The notes: generated by a model not told the origin, from the sequence alone. A stretch of 64,000 nt of DNA from Mycobacterium stomatepiae (GCF_010731715.1 NZ_AP022587.1:2542001-2606000), one strand, 5' to 3'. Positions 30,475 to 39,652 are shown, numbered from the stretch's first letter. Program-made: numbers and translations.

Positions 30475-31451
30475 GGCCGGGTGACTACGACGAATCCGAC
30501 GTCAAGGTCCGATCCGGCCGGGGTTCACGGCCCCGGACCAAAACCCGTCCCGAGCACGCTGACGCCGAGGCCGCGATGGTGGTCAGTGTCGACCGCGGCC
30601 GGTGGGGATGTGTGCTCGGGGGTCGGCCCGACAGCCGGGTCACCGCGATGCGGGCCCGCGAGCTGGGCCGCACCCCGATCGTGGTCGGCGACGACGTCGA
30701 CGTGGTGGGTGACCTGTCCGGGCGGCCGGACACGCTGGCCCGCATCGTGCGTCGCGGGCCTCGGCGAACGGTGTTGCGGCGCACCGCCGATGACACCGAT
30801 CCCACCGAGCGGGTGGTCGTCGCCAACGCCGACCAACTGCTGATCGTGGTGGCGCTTGCGGACCCGCCGCCGCGCACGGGTCTGGTCGACCGGGCGTTGA
30901 TCGCCGCGTACGCCGGCGGGTTGACGCCAATTCTGTGCCTGACCAAGACCGACCTGGCCCCGCCCGAGCCGTTCGCAAAGCAGTTCGCCGACCTCGATTT
31001 AACGGTGGTCACCGCGGGCCGCGACGATCCGCTGCTGGCCGTGGTGGACCTGCTCGCCGGCAAGATCACCGTGCTGCTCGGGCATTCCGGCGTCGGCAAG
31101 TCAACATTGGTGAATCGTATTGTGCCAGAAGCGGATCGAACTGTAGGCGAGGTTACCGAGATCGGCAGGGGCCGGCACACCTCGACGCAGTCGGTGGCAT
31201 TCCCGCTGGGCGCCAACGGCTGGGTGATCGACACACCCGGCATCCGCTCGTTCGGGCTGGCTCACATCCGGCCCGACGACGTGTTGTTGGCCTTCTCGGA
31301 TCTAGCCGAGACCGTGCAGGATTGCCCACGCGGCTGCGGCCACATGGGGCCACCGGCGGACCCGGAATGCGCGCTGGACATGCTCTCCGGTCCCGCCCTT
31401 CGCCGTGTCGAAGCGGCCCGCCGATTGCTCGGAGCTCTCAGGGAGACTTAG
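30471..31451 (+). CDS. rsgA: ribosome small-subunit GTPase RsgA
   Basis: A 326-residue circularly permuted GTPase (Rv3228 type). An OB-like N-terminus (WGCVLGG) is followed by LTKTDL as G4, then GHSGVGKST as G1, [11 protein letters not shown] as G2, and [10 protein letters not shown] as G3. A zinc finger [17 protein letters not shown] closes the protein. It matures the 30S subunit. The TTG overlapping aroA's stop is preferred; the in-frame GTG at 30444 would add nine residues. The C-terminal 14 bases overlap the convergent HxlR gene. Confidence 0.92.
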   Translation: MRPGDYDESDVKVRSGRGSRPRTKTRPEHADAEAAMVVSVDRGRWGCVLGGRPDSRVTAMRARELGRTPIVVGDDVDVVGDLSGRPDTLARIVRRGPRRTVLRRTADDTDPTERVVVANADQLLIVVALADPPPRTGLVDRALIAAYAGGLTPILCLTKTDLAPPEPFAKQFADLDLTVVTAGRDDPLLAVVDLLAGKITVLLGHSGVGKSTLVNRIVPEADRTVGEVTEIGRGRHTSTQSVAFPLGANGWVIDTPGIRSFGLAHIRPDDVLLAFSDLAETVQDCPRGCGHMGPPADPECALDMLSGPALRRVEAARRLLGALRET

Positions 31452-31911
31452 CCAGCCGCATGCCGAGCTCGTCGGGCGGCACCAAATGGCCCTCGGTGCA
31501 CCGTATTTCGACGCTCGCCTCCGCGCCGCATCCCAGGTGGGTCAGCCGTAGCTGGTGGCGGCCCGGCAGATGGTGCCGTCCCCACTCGAACATGGCCCAG
31601 ACCACCGGCATGAAGTCGGTACCGGCCTCGGTCAGCACGTATTCCTCGCGGCTGCGCTGACCTGGCTCCTGATAGGGCTGGCGCGCCAGTAGCCCGAGAT
31701 CAACCAGCTCGGTCAGGCGCGCGGACGTGGCCGCCTTGGTGATCCCGACCCGGCGCGCGAAGTCGTCGAATCGGGTGGTGCCGTAGTACGCCTCGCGCAT
31801 GATCAGCATCGCCGACTTGGTGCCGACCACCGCCATCGTCTTCTCGATCGCGCACTGACCAACCGCCGACCATTTCTCCCGATCCGCCAGGGCGCCCTGC
31901 AGAAATGTCAT
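31438..31911 (-). CDS. HxlR-family transcriptional regulator
   Basis: A 157-residue winged-helix regulator. CAIEKTMAVVGTKSAMLIMREAYYG (quoted here in parts) is the HxlR N-terminal helix pair; DDFARRVGITKAATSARL is the recognition helix region. An additional C-terminal part contains CGAEASVEIRCTEGH with two cysteines. GGAGG eight bases before ATG 31911 fixes the start. It is divergent from the thiolase gene, with a palindrome in the gap, so it probably represses both. Confidence 0.88.
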   Translation of the reverse strand: MTFLQGALADREKWSAVGQCAIEKTMAVVGTKSAMLIMREAYYGTTRFDDFARRVGITKAATSARLTELVDLGLLARQPYQEPGQRSREEYVLTEAGTDFMPVVWAMFEWGRHHLPGRHQLRLTHLGCGAEASVEIRCTEGHLVPPDELGMRLAKSP

Positions 31912-31942
31912 GTAGATCACCTCCCGTCTGGGTTGATTTTAG

Positions 31943-31968
31943 TATACCTAGACGCTTTGCTGGGTATA
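31943..31968. promoter_or_regulatory. inverted repeat between HxlR and thiolase genes
   Basis: TATACC at 31943-31948 and GGTATA at 31963-31968 are perfect arms 14 bases apart, with A/T-rich promoter-like sequence around them. The spacing (two turns centre to centre) fits a dimeric HxlR regulator. A third partial copy, CCATACCC, follows at about 31974. Inferred to be the HxlR operator. Confidence 0.55.
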
Positions 31969-31999
31969 TCGAGCCATACCCAGGGCTCAAGGAGGAGTC

Positions 32000-33188
32000 A
32001 TGACCTCATTTCAGGGCCGCGACGCGGTGATTGTCGGCGCCGTCCGCACCCCGATCGGCAAGGGCAAGGCCAGTGGCGCACTACACGACGTGCTCCCGGT
32101 CGACCTGCTGGCGCACAGCCTGCGCGAGCTGGTGGCCCGCACCGGTGTGGACCCGGCGCAGGTTGACGACGTCATCGCCGGTGCCGTCCACACAAGTCGG
32201 CGACCAGGCGGTCAATATCGCGCGCAACGCGTTGCTGGGCGCGGGCTTCCCCGAATCGGTTCCTGGCGTCACGATCGACCGCCAATGCGGCAGCAGCCAG
32301 CAGGCGATCAGCTTCGCGGCGCAGGGAGTCATCGCCGGCGCCTACGACATGGTGATCGCCGCGGGCGTGGAGTCGATGAGCCGCGTCCCGATGGGCACCC
32401 AGGTATTGCCGGGCAGCGACCCGTTCGGCGCGGGCATGGGCACGCGCTACCCCGAAGGTCTTGTTCCGCAGGGTATTAGCGCTGAATTGATCGCCGCCAA
32501 GTGGGGCTTCTCGCGTACTCAGCTCGACGAGTTCTCGGCCGGTAGCCACGACAAGGCCGCCCGCGCCACCAAAGATGGGCTGTTCGAAAACGAGCTGATC
32601 CCGATCGCCGGGCTGCACACCGACGAGATCATCCGCCCGGCCACCACGGTCGAGACCCTGGCCGCACTTAAGCCGGCGTTCTACAGCGAAAAGATGGAAC
32701 AGCGCTTCCCGCAGATCAATTGGGACATCACCCCGGGTAACTCGTCGCCGCTCTCGGACGGCAGCGCCGCGGTGCTGATCACCACCAGTGAGGTCGCCAA
32801 CAAGCTGGGCCTGCGCCCGCTGGCGCGGATTCACACCACCACCGTGGTGGGCGACGACCCGCTGTACATGCTGACCGGCGTTATCCCGGCGACCGAGAAG
32901 GTGCTGCAGCGATCCGGCCTGACGCTGGCCGACATCGACTTGTTCGAGGTCAACGAGGCCTTCGCACCCGTGGTGCTGGCCTGGGCTCACGACACCGGTG
33001 CCGATCTCGCCAAGACCAACGTCAACGGCGGTGCCATCGCGATCGGACACCCGTTGGGCGCCAGCGGAGCTCGCATCATGACCACGATGGTCAACGCGCT
33101 CGAACAGCGCGGTGGCCGTTACAGTCTGCAGACGATGTGTGAGGGCGGCGGCATGGCCAACGCCACCATCATCGAACGGCTGGGCTAG
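32000..33188 (+). pseudogene. acetyl-CoA acetyltransferase (thiolase), frameshifted
   Basis: The gene starts at ATG 32000 after AAGGAGGAG and reads VIVGAVRTPIGKGKA to about codon 63. There the frame fails: thiolases have GxVTQVGEQA, and here GTC is followed by one extra C (32188 or 32189) before ACACAAGTCGGC. Downstream the other frame carries DRQCGSSQQA (nucleophile Cys), NVNGGAIAIGHPLGASGAR (base His) and CEGGGMANA (second Cys). The enzyme would be about 396 residues and catalyse acyl-CoA cleavage or condensation. All catalytic residues are in the unreachable part unless the indel is an error. Confidence 0.85.
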
Positions 33189-33274
33189 AACGCTTCAGTA
33201 GACGCCGAGTACCCGGGTACACGCCTGGGGCCCGGCCGAGCTGGGCGAGGACTCCTTGCGCCAATAGTGGTTGG

Positions 33275-33301
33275 CCCATATACCCCTTGGGGGTATATGG
33301 G
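33275..33301. promoter_or_regulatory. CsoR/RicR-type copper operator upstream of DUF1275 gene
   Basis: A perfect inverted repeat of 12-base arms (CCCATATACCCC and GGGGTATATGGG) with a TTG centre. Its core TACCC-N5-GGGTA is the published operator pattern of the copper-sensing repressors RicR and CsoR. It ends 60 bases before the ATG of the DUF1275 gene. The core is shared with the site at 36386-36404. Binding is inferred from the motif only. Confidence 0.65.
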
Positions 33302-33361
33302 TCACGGCGTACACAGAGCTCACCCGTGGCTCTACGCGGAAGGCCGAGAGGAGTCACCGAT

Positions 33362-34111
33362 ATGTCCGTGACGTTCGACAGCGAGACAAAATTGTCATGG
33401 GTGTTGGCGGCACTGGCGGGCCTGATCGGCGCGGCCGCGTTTACCCACTCCGCTGGATACTTCGTGACCTTCATGACGGGTAACTCCGAACGTGCGGCAT
33501 TGGGACTTTTTCGCCAACAACCTTGGCTCGCAATTACAGCAGCGTTGCTGATAGCGACTTTCGTAGGAGGCGTGGTAGTCGCATCGCTGTGTAAGCGCCA
33601 TCTGTGGGTAACGCATCCCCATGGACCAACAGTGCTCACCGCCCTGTCTTTGGCTACCGCTACCGCGGTCTGCGTCACCACTCATGGGTGGTCGCAATCA
33701 AACGATCTCTCCTTCGCACCAACCCTTTTCGTTGCATTCGGAGTCGGCGCCCTCAATACGTCATTTACGAAGGACGGCGAGGTATCGACGCCACTGAGCT
33801 ATGTGACGGGGACCCTTGTGAAGATGGGCCAGGGCATTGAACGTCACATCAGCGGCGGCTCGGCGGCCCAATGGTTGGGATACTTTCTGCTGTACCTGAG
33901 CTTTGTACTGGGCGCAGCCATCGGCGGCGGCATTAGCCTGGCCGTGAGCGGCGCCCAGATGTTGGCGATCGTAAGCACCCTGTGTTTTCTCACCGCCGGA
34001 TACACGTATTTCCATGGCGACCGCCGTGCACTGATAGCGGAATCGAACGCGCGCACGCGACGAACAGGCCGTCTCACGCCGCAGATCGGTGTTCGAGACC
34101 TGCGCCCCTGA
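33362..34111 (+). CDS. YoaK/DUF1275-family membrane protein
   Basis: A 249-residue membrane protein with about six helices. SWVLAALAGLIGAAAFTHSAGYFVTFMTGNSERAALG carries the DUF1275 signature of a first helix pair followed by FMTGN (quoted from residues about 12-48, in parts). GVGALNTSFTKDGEVSTPLSYVTGTLVKMG is the conserved loop with N and TGT. The family is of unknown function. GAGAGGAG before the ATG at 33362 supports the start. Base composition is somewhat lower in GC than neighbours, and a thiolase tail copy follows it, so it looks like an inserted segment. It may be copper-controlled. Confidence 0.83.
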   Translation: MSVTFDSETKLSWVLAALAGLIGAAAFTHSAGYFVTFMTGNSERAALGLFRQQPWLAITAALLIATFVGGVVVASLCKRHLWVTHPHGPTVLTALSLATATAVCVTTHGWSQSNDLSFAPTLFVAFGVGALNTSFTKDGEVSTPLSYVTGTLVKMGQGIERHISGGSAAQWLGYFLLYLSFVLGAAIGGGISLAVSGAQMLAIVSTLCFLTAGYTYFHGDRRALIAESNARTRRTGRLTPQIGVRDLRP

Positions 34112-34129
34112 CCCAACCCTGGCTCGGGC

Positions 34130-34180
34130 TCGGATACCGGCGGCATGGCCAAGGCCACCATCATCAAGTGGCTGGGCTAG
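34130..34180 (+). pseudogene. duplicate thiolase C-terminal tail
   Basis: GGMAKATIIKWLG then TAG mirrors the end of the upstream thiolase (GGMANATIIERLG then TAG). The last 42 bases (34139-34180) match 33147-33188 at 38 positions. It has no start and no preceding thiolase sequence. It marks the far side of the DUF1275 insertion. Confidence 0.7.
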
Positions 34181-34212
34181 TCAGTTTCGGCCACCCCTGG
34201 GACGTGACGCGG

Positions 34213-34704
34213 CTACTTGGAGTTGGCTTGTTTGAGATGCGTTATCTCGTTGCCCCACACGGATTGTGCTCCGGTATCCCCGACGCGGTAGATCTGGATC
34301 ATCGTCGCGACAGCAACGACGACCGCAACAATTGCGACGGGCACGCTGAGAGGCCGACGACTCGAGCCGGATCGGCGTTCGGCCAAACCGAGTATCAAAA
34401 GCGCGACCGCGACGATCAACAGCGCAACAGCGAAATAGATCATGGTGTCGCCTAACTCGGCGTGTTTGCGCAGAATCGGACTGGGATCGCGCCGCAAGTC
34501 GTAAAGCTATCCGCCGGCATTTGTCGTGATCGGCGTCAGCACCACGGTCGCGACCGCGAGGACGCCGGTGAGCCAGCCCAGGTGCCCTCGCCGGCCCGCG
34601 GACCACAAGGCACACACGATCTCTAAAAGTGCTGTCAGCGGTACCAGGACGACGAGGAAATGGACGAGCAGCGCATGGGCAGGCAAGCCGTGAATGACCG
34701 TCAT
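34213..34704 (-). pseudogene. DUF2231 membrane protein interrupted by amber codon
   Basis: From ATG 34704 (after AAGGAA) the frame reads MTVIHGLPAHALLVHFLVVL, then further helices, and is stopped by TAG at 34507-34509. The same frame continues LYDLRRDPSPILRKHAELGD and MIYFAVALLIVAVALLILG to 34213. The family has a Trp in the GEWLYDL-like position, so TGG-to-TAG is the simplest origin. Otherwise the gene is intact (about 163 residues). Function unknown. Confidence 0.78.
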
Positions 34705-34913
34705 GAGGTTCCTTCGCGCGAATATAAATACCTCGGGCGCCAGCGTCATGGCTTGTCCGGCGGGCTGCAACGAGCGCCACTGTGAGGTGGGGCGACCGCG
34801 ATCATACCGTCGCTCAACCCGACAAAGGCAAAGCTAATTAGGTCTAGTGCACAAAGTTTGATGAGGCTGCGCTTGCTGGCGCGACCGGGTGAAGATGCGC
34901 TTTGCTAGGCGAC

Positions 34914-35648
34914 ATGGGCAAAAACGAGCCGCCTCAGGAGGCACCAACCCACGCCGCCGAACCGCATGCCGGCGACACCTCTGGCCGGCTCAATAGCCTG
35001 CGCGCAGCGGTATTAGGCGCCAACGACGGCATCGTATCGGTGGCCGGCCTGGTGGTCGGGGTGGCCGGGGCGACCACCGAGCGCGGTCCGATCTTCACCG
35101 CGGGCCTGGCGGCCCTAGTCAGCGGGGCCGTCTCGATGGCACTGGGCGAGTTTGTTTCCGTCTCGAGCCAACGGGACAGCGAAAAGGCTCAGCTCGCCAC
35201 CGAACGAAATGAGTTGCAGCACATACCCGAGGCCGAACTGGCCGAATTGACGGCCATCTACCAGGGCCGAGGTTTGTCGGCTGAAACCGCAGCGCAAGTC
35301 GCCAAAGAGCTGACCGCGCACGATGCGCTCACCGCCCACGCACACGCCGAACTCAACATCAATCCCCACGACTTGGCCAACCCGTGGCAAGCCGCCGCAG
35401 CCTCTGCGACCTCGTTCCTGATCGGAGCGCTGCTGCCATTAGTGGCTATCTTATTGCCGTCCAGCGCATTTCGGGTTCCGTTCACTTTTGTCGCCGTGCT
35501 CGCGGCCCTGGCGCTCACCGGTGCACTCAGCGCACGGACTGGCGGCGGTGGTGTTTGGCGTGCGGTGCTTCGTGTCGTGCTCGGCGGCGCGGCCGGACTC
35601 GGATTGACCTACGGCATCGGGCATCTTTTCGGCACCGCGGTCCAGTAG
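34914..35648 (+). CDS. VIT1/CCC1-type Fe2+/Mn2+ transporter
   Basis: A 244-residue membrane protein. LRAAVLGANDGIVSVAGLVVGVAGA is the first conserved helix with the metal-binding Asp, and ALVSGAVSMALGEFVSVSSQRD the second with Glu and Met. A cytoplasmic helical segment of charged residues (about 95-150) precedes three further helices. The family moves iron or manganese out of the cytosol. The ATG at 34914 is preferred to the upstream TTG. It lies between the two copper-type operators, though neither is directly upstream. The 209-base gap before it (34705-34913) holds no recognised feature. Confidence 0.87.
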   Translation: MGKNEPPQEAPTHAAEPHAGDTSGRLNSLRAAVLGANDGIVSVAGLVVGVAGATTERGPIFTAGLAALVSGAVSMALGEFVSVSSQRDSEKAQLATERNELQHIPEAELAELTAIYQGRGLSAETAAQVAKELTAHDALTAHAHAELNINPHDLANPWQAAAASATSFLIGALLPLVAILLPSSAFRVPFTFVAVLAALALTGALSARTGGGGVWRAVLRVVLGGAAGLGLTYGIGHLFGTAVQ

Positions 35649-35699
35649 TACGCCGCCTCGAAGGCGCCTACGAACCCGCCTCCGTCGTGCTCGGTGAAG

Positions 35700-36236
35700 T
35701 CAGAGCCACCCGGTGCGCGCGGCGGCAACCGGCTCCGCGGGTGCCGGGGCCAATTCCCCCTCTCGCACGCCGTCCAGCATCCTCTTCACCGCGGCAACGA
35801 TCTCCGGAGCCGCCGCGGCCAGTCCGGCTTTATCCGCCTCGGGGACCTCATCGGCATCGACGCCCGCCCGAGTCAGCACGGTGACCGGATCGGCCAACTG
35901 ACCGGCCAGCCAAGACACCGGATCTGCCGACAGCTCGGGAACAAAGTTCCGGCGTCCGGGCTCCCAGCCCTCGAATCGAGGATGATGATGGGCCCGGTCC
36001 AGCGTCCCCGGCGGGCTCTCGGTCGACCCAAAGAGATCGACGCGCCACACCGGGCGGTTGAAGGCGATCGGGATGCCGGCGTAGATCGACCCGTGCGGCT
36101 CGGCCCGATCGACGACGCGCAGTTCCAGCCTGACTCCCCGCTCCGGGGTTTCCTGACCTTCATTCGGGGTCGGGTCGACGAAGAACATGTCCCCGACGAC
36201 CACACCCAGGGTTTCGAACCCAAACGCTGCGAGCAT
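35700..36236 (-). CDS. conserved hypothetical protein
   Basis: A 178-residue soluble protein starting at ATG 36236 (an in-frame GTG at 36314 is also possible). No catalytic or cofactor motif is recognised. Visible features: FFVDPTPNEGQETPERGVRL, HGSIYAGIPIAFNRPVWRVDL and a His-rich DRAHHHPRFEGWEPGRRNF, which might bind metal, followed by an acidic helical C-terminus. It is divergent from the DUF5134 gene, with the copper-type operator about 150 bases upstream of its start. Confidence 0.72.
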   Translation of the reverse strand: MLAAFGFETLGVVVGDMFFVDPTPNEGQETPERGVRLELRVVDRAEPHGSIYAGIPIAFNRPVWRVDLFGSTESPPGTLDRAHHHPRFEGWEPGRRNFVPELSADPVSWLAGQLADPVTVLTRAGVDADEVPEADKAGLAAAAPEIVAAVKRMLDGVREGELAPAPAEPVAAARTGWL

Positions 36237-36385
36237 ATTTCCGAGAATAGCGCTAAGCGCCAACCGCGCCGGGATTGCGCAGTACAGGGCGCTGGGCGGC
36301 CTCGGCGCCGTCACCTAAACCGAGATCGGCCGATCATCTCGACACACGGCCGCGCGGCGCGCCGTCGGCCGCGCTGCTTGATCTT

Positions 36386-36404
36386 GGTACCCTACGGGGG
36401 TACC
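36386..36404. promoter_or_regulatory. CsoR/RicR-type copper operator upstream of DUF5134 gene
   Basis: GGTACCCTACGGGGGTACC is nearly palindromic and contains TACCC-N5-GGGTA, the same core as at 33275-33301. It ends 32 bases before the proposed TTG start of the DUF5134 gene, so it would overlap the promoter. The pattern is that of the copper repressors RicR and CsoR. Binding is inferred. Confidence 0.68.
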
Positions 36405-36436
36405 GTTCGGCGCATGCCAGGCGAGGAAGCCACCTC

Positions 36437-37036
36437 TTGATCGGCGACTTGACGTTGCGGTGGATTGTCACCGCCCTCTTCGGTATCAGCATTGCAACGT
36501 ACGTCTACCTCCTTGTCGCGCAACGCGATCGGGCGACGAGCACAATCGACCACTTGTTACACCTGACGATGGCGGCGGCAATGGTCCTGATGGCGTGGCA
36601 AGTCGGCATGGATCTGTCGACAGCCGGGCCGATGGTCTTCTTCAGCTTGGCCGGCGCCTGGTATGTGCGCGCGGCGGGTCGCGCGTCGTCCGCCATCGGC
36701 CAGCGACTCACCAACTGCTACTACGCCGTGATGACGGCGGCGATGGTGTGGATGTACGCGGTGATGAGCGGTAACCTGCCGGGCCAGGCCAGCCACCCGA
36801 CATCGCTGGCCATGACCATGCCCGGCATGGAGATGCCCGGGCACCAGATGTTCAGGGCGCCAACGGGACCCGGATGGATCACCACGGTGAACTGGATCGC
36901 GGCCCTCGGGTTCGCGGTCGTGGCGCTGTATTGGTCATGCCGGTACGCAGCCCGGCGGCAGTCCACGCGGTTGGAACCGCTGTATCAAGCGTGCACTGCC
37001 GCCGGCACCGCGGCGATGTTCTTCGCCATGCTGTAA
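36437..37036 (+). CDS. DUF5134 membrane protein with Met/His-rich loop
   Basis: A 199-residue protein with about five membrane helices. Between helices 4 and 5 a loop carries Met126, Met128, Met131, Met133, His136 and Met138, spaced as in periplasmic copper-binding Met motifs. Helix 2 has His39 and His42 next to Met45. The family (DUF5134) has no established function; copper binding or transport is inferred from these residues and the upstream operator. The start is a TTG behind AGGAAG. It ends 4 bases before the convergent desA3 stop. Confidence 0.8.
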   Translation: MIGDLTLRWIVTALFGISIATYVYLLVAQRDRATSTIDHLLHLTMAAAMVLMAWQVGMDLSTAGPMVFFSLAGAWYVRAAGRASSAIGQRLTNCYYAVMTAAMVWMYAVMSGNLPGQASHPTSLAMTMPGMEMPGHQMFRAPTGPGWITTVNWIAALGFAVVALYWSCRYAARRQSTRLEPLYQACTAAGTAAMFFAML

Positions 37037-37040
37037 GCGC

Positions 37041-38336
37041 TCAGGCCGCCAGGTCGTCGGCGTCCTTGAGCAGCTGCCCCATTTTCTTCATGGCGCGCTT
37101 GTTGCGGCGCCAGCCCCGGACGGTGGCAATGGCGGTCTTGAGTCCGCGCCGCCGGCCGGTCTCCGGATCCGTGCCCGCGAAATCGGCGTCGAGTTCGGCG
37201 AACATCCGCTCGCTACGGGTTTCCGGCGCGTCGTCGGCGTTGTCCAGCAAGTACTTGTTGGGCAACGACAGCTTGGCCATCGTGCGCCACGTCTTGCCGT
37301 ACTGCACCAGGAATGACCCTGTGGTGTAAGGCAAGTCGTACTTGTCGCAGATCTCACGCACCCGCACCGAGATCTCGTGCAGCCGGTTGCTCGGCAGGTC
37401 AGGGTAGAGGTGGTGCTCGATCTGGTGGCACAGGTTGCCGCTCATGAACCGCAGCAGCCATCCACCTTCGAAGTTGGCACTACCCAGCATCTGGCGCAGG
37501 TACCACTGGCCCTTCGTTTCGCCGATCATGTCGGTCTTGGTGAATTTCTCTGCACCATCGGGGAAGTGGCCGCAGAAGATCACCGCGTTGGCCCACACGT
37601 TGCGGATCACGTTCGCGACGGCATTGGCCTTCAATGTGGACTTGTAGGTCGCGCCGGGCGACAGCGAGGTCAGAGCCGGGAATGCGACGTAGTCCTTCAG
37701 CACCTGACGGCCGGCCTTGGCGAAAAACTCGTCCGTGCGCTGGCGTGCTTCGTCGTGGTCCATCCGCTTCTTGACGATCTTGCCGATCTCGACGTGCTGC
37801 AAGCCGACGCCCCACTCAAAACCGATGGCCAGCAAGGTGTTCCAGACCAGGTTGAACAGGTTGTACTTCCGCCAGCGCTGGTCGCGGGTGACACGCAGCA
37901 TGCCATAGCCCACGTCGTCGTCCATCCCGAGGATGTTCGTGTACTTGTGGTGCACGAAGTTATGCGTGTAACGCCAGTGCTTGGACGACCCGCTCATGTC
38001 CCACTCCCACGAGGAGGAGTGAATCTCCGGGTCGTTCATCCAGTCCCACTGGCCGTGCATGACGTTGTGGCCGATCTCCATGTTCTCGATGATCTTGGCC
38101 ACGCCCAGGGTCACGGTTCCAGCCCACCATGCCGAGCGCCGCGAACTCGCGGCCAGCATCAGTCGGGCGGATACCTCCAGCGCGCGCTGAGCGGCGATGG
38201 TGCGACGGATGTAGCGGGCGTCCCGCTCGCCGCGTGAGTCTTCTACGTCTTGGCGGATAGCATCCAGCTCAACGGCCAGGGCTTCGATATCAGCGTCGGT
38301 CAAATGCGCGAATACGTCGACGTCTGTGATCGCCAT
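37041..38336 (-). CDS. desA3: stearoyl-CoA/acyl-CoA desaturase DesA3
   Basis: A 431-residue membrane desaturase. The three His boxes are HNVMH (90-94), HNFVHH (125-130) and HQIEHH in the C-terminal third; these bind the di-iron centre. It makes oleic acid from stearoyl-CoA. The ATG at 38336 matches the M. tuberculosis start; the in-frame ATG at 38345 would add three residues. Its reductase gene lies directly upstream and ends 85 bases before it, with a strong palindrome in the gap. Confidence 0.95.
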   Translation of the reverse strand: MAITDVDVFAHLTDADIEALAVELDAIRQDVEDSRGERDARYIRRTIAAQRALEVSARLMLAASSRRSAWWAGTVTLGVAKIIENMEIGHNVMHGQWDWMNDPEIHSSSWEWDMSGSSKHWRYTHNFVHHKYTNILGMDDDVGYGMLRVTRDQRWRKYNLFNLVWNTLLAIGFEWGVGLQHVEIGKIVKKRMDHDEARQRTDEFFAKAGRQVLKDYVAFPALTSLSPGATYKSTLKANAVANVIRNVWANAVIFCGHFPDGAEKFTKTDMIGETKGQWYLRQMLGSANFEGGWLLRFMSGNLCHQIEHHLYPDLPSNRLHEISVRVREICDKYDLPYTTGSFLVQYGKTWRTMAKLSLPNKYLLDNADDAPETRSERMFAELDADFAGTDPETGRRRGLKTAIATVRGWRRNKRAMKKMGQLLKDADDLAA

Positions 38337-38384
38337 TGGTCTCACCTCCCGGCGTTCGTTTCTGTGGTCAGTACCTACGCTATT

Positions 38385-38408
38385 GTAACCTACGAAGCCG
38401 TAGGTTAC
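38385..38408. promoter_or_regulatory. palindromic operator upstream of desA3
   Basis: GTAACCTACG and CGTAGGTTAC are perfect 10-base arms around AAGC. An extra half-site ACCTACG lies at 38373-38379. It sits 48 bases before the desA3 ATG, between the reductase stop and desA3, which suggests that desA3 has its own promoter and repressor. TetR-type control of fatty acid desaturases is common; the regulator is not identified here. Confidence 0.7.
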
Positions 38409-38421
38409 CTATGAGTAGCCT

Positions 38422-39573
38422 TTAAATGTCGAGCACACAATTGCCCGATGCGGCCGAAACGCACGTTTGCACCCGGCTCCCGGGCTCGTGTTCCTGCCCG
38501 GTGCGCAGGTCACGGACGTGACCCTCCACCAGGGGTACCACGCAGGACTGGCAGATACCCATTCGGCAGCCGAAGGGCATCTGGATTCCGGCACCCTCCC
38601 CCGCGTCCATCAGCGAGGTCGCGGCGTCGGCGGACACCGTACGCCCGCTTCGGCCGAAGGTCACGGTTCCACCTTCTCCGGCGGGTGCGGCCTTGGCCAC
38701 CGCGAACCGCTCCAGGTGCAGCCGGTCGGCGATGCCCGCGGCCCCCCAGACCTTCTCGGCCTGGGCCAGCATGCCCTCCGGCCCGCAGGCCCAGGTTTGA
38801 CGTTCGCGCCAGTCGGGCACCTCGTCGTCGAGCCGGGCCAGGTCCAGCCGGCCTTGGGCCCGGGTCTCGCGAACCTGCAGCCGGTACCCGGGGTGCACCG
38901 CCGCGAGCGCGATCAATTCGGCACCGAACATCACGTCGGATTGGGTGGGCGCCGAATGCACGTGCTGGATGTCAACAATTTGCTTCCGGCGCACCAGTGT
39001 TCGCAGCATTGACATCACCGGCGTGATCCCAGATCCAGCGGTGAGGAACAGGATCGACGACGGAGCCGGGTCGGGTAGGACGAAGTTGCCCTGGGGCGCG
39101 GCCAGCCGCACGATCGTCCCGGGCTCGACCCCGGCCACCAGATGGGTGGACAAGAAACCTTCCGGCATCGCCTTGACGCTGATGGTCACGGTGCGCTCCG
39201 GGCCGGACCCGGACCGCGCGACGGGACTCGACGTCAGCGAGTAAGACCGCCAGCGCCAGCGGCCGTCCAACCGCAGTCCGATCCCGATGTACTGGCCCGG
39301 CTCGAAGTCGAAGCCGAAACCCCAGCCCGGTTTGATGACCAGGGTTGCGGAATCCTCGGTCTCGCGGCGAACCTGCACGATGCGGCCGCGCAATTCGCGC
39401 GCCGACCACAGCGGGTTGGCCAGGTGCAGATAGTCGTCGGGCAGCAGCGGCGTCGTGATACGCGCGGCGAGCTGGCGCAGCGCATGCCAACCGGGGTGCC
39501 GCTCCGCCCCCGCGACCGTGGGACGCTTGGTTTCGACCACATTCGCGGTGATCGATTGGTATTTCCTACCCAT
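38422..39573 (-). CDS. ferredoxin-reductase electron donor of DesA3
   Basis: A 383-residue fusion. FAD binding ([10 protein letters not shown], about residues 110-120), NAD(P)H binding ([21 protein letters not shown]) and a C-terminal plant-type 2Fe-2S domain with CRMGICQSC and a later Cys. It matches Rv3230c, shown to supply electrons to DesA3. The ATG at 39573 lies downstream of a double palindrome. It probably runs into desA3 as one unit, but desA3 also has its own operator. Confidence 0.93.
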   Translation of the reverse strand: MGRKYQSITANVVETKRPTVAGAERHPGWHALRQLAARITTPLLPDDYLHLANPLWSARELRGRIVQVRRETEDSATLVIKPGWGFGFDFEPGQYIGIGLRLDGRWRWRSYSLTSSPVARSGSGPERTVTISVKAMPEGFLSTHLVAGVEPGTIVRLAAPQGNFVLPDPAPSSILFLTAGSGITPVMSMLRTLVRRKQIVDIQHVHSAPTQSDVMFGAELIALAAVHPGYRLQVRETRAQGRLDLARLDDEVPDWRERQTWACGPEGMLAQAEKVWGAAGIADRLHLERFAVAKAAPAGEGGTVTFGRSGRTVSADAATSLMDAGEGAGIQMPFGCRMGICQSCVVPLVEGHVRDLRTGQEHEPGSRVQTCVSAASGNCVLDI

Positions 39574-39652
39574 AGGAAGCTCCTGCTCAGGCTGCGGGCG
39601 TTTAGCTTCCGCTCGATTTTCGCTGGGGCGTCTCGTACCCCGTCACAAAGGC

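Noticed and set aside
16362..34509. Amber codon reassignment or suppression joining the two TAG-interrupted genes
   Set aside because: TAG is used as the normal stop of several intact genes here (for example secA1), so reassignment is unlikely.
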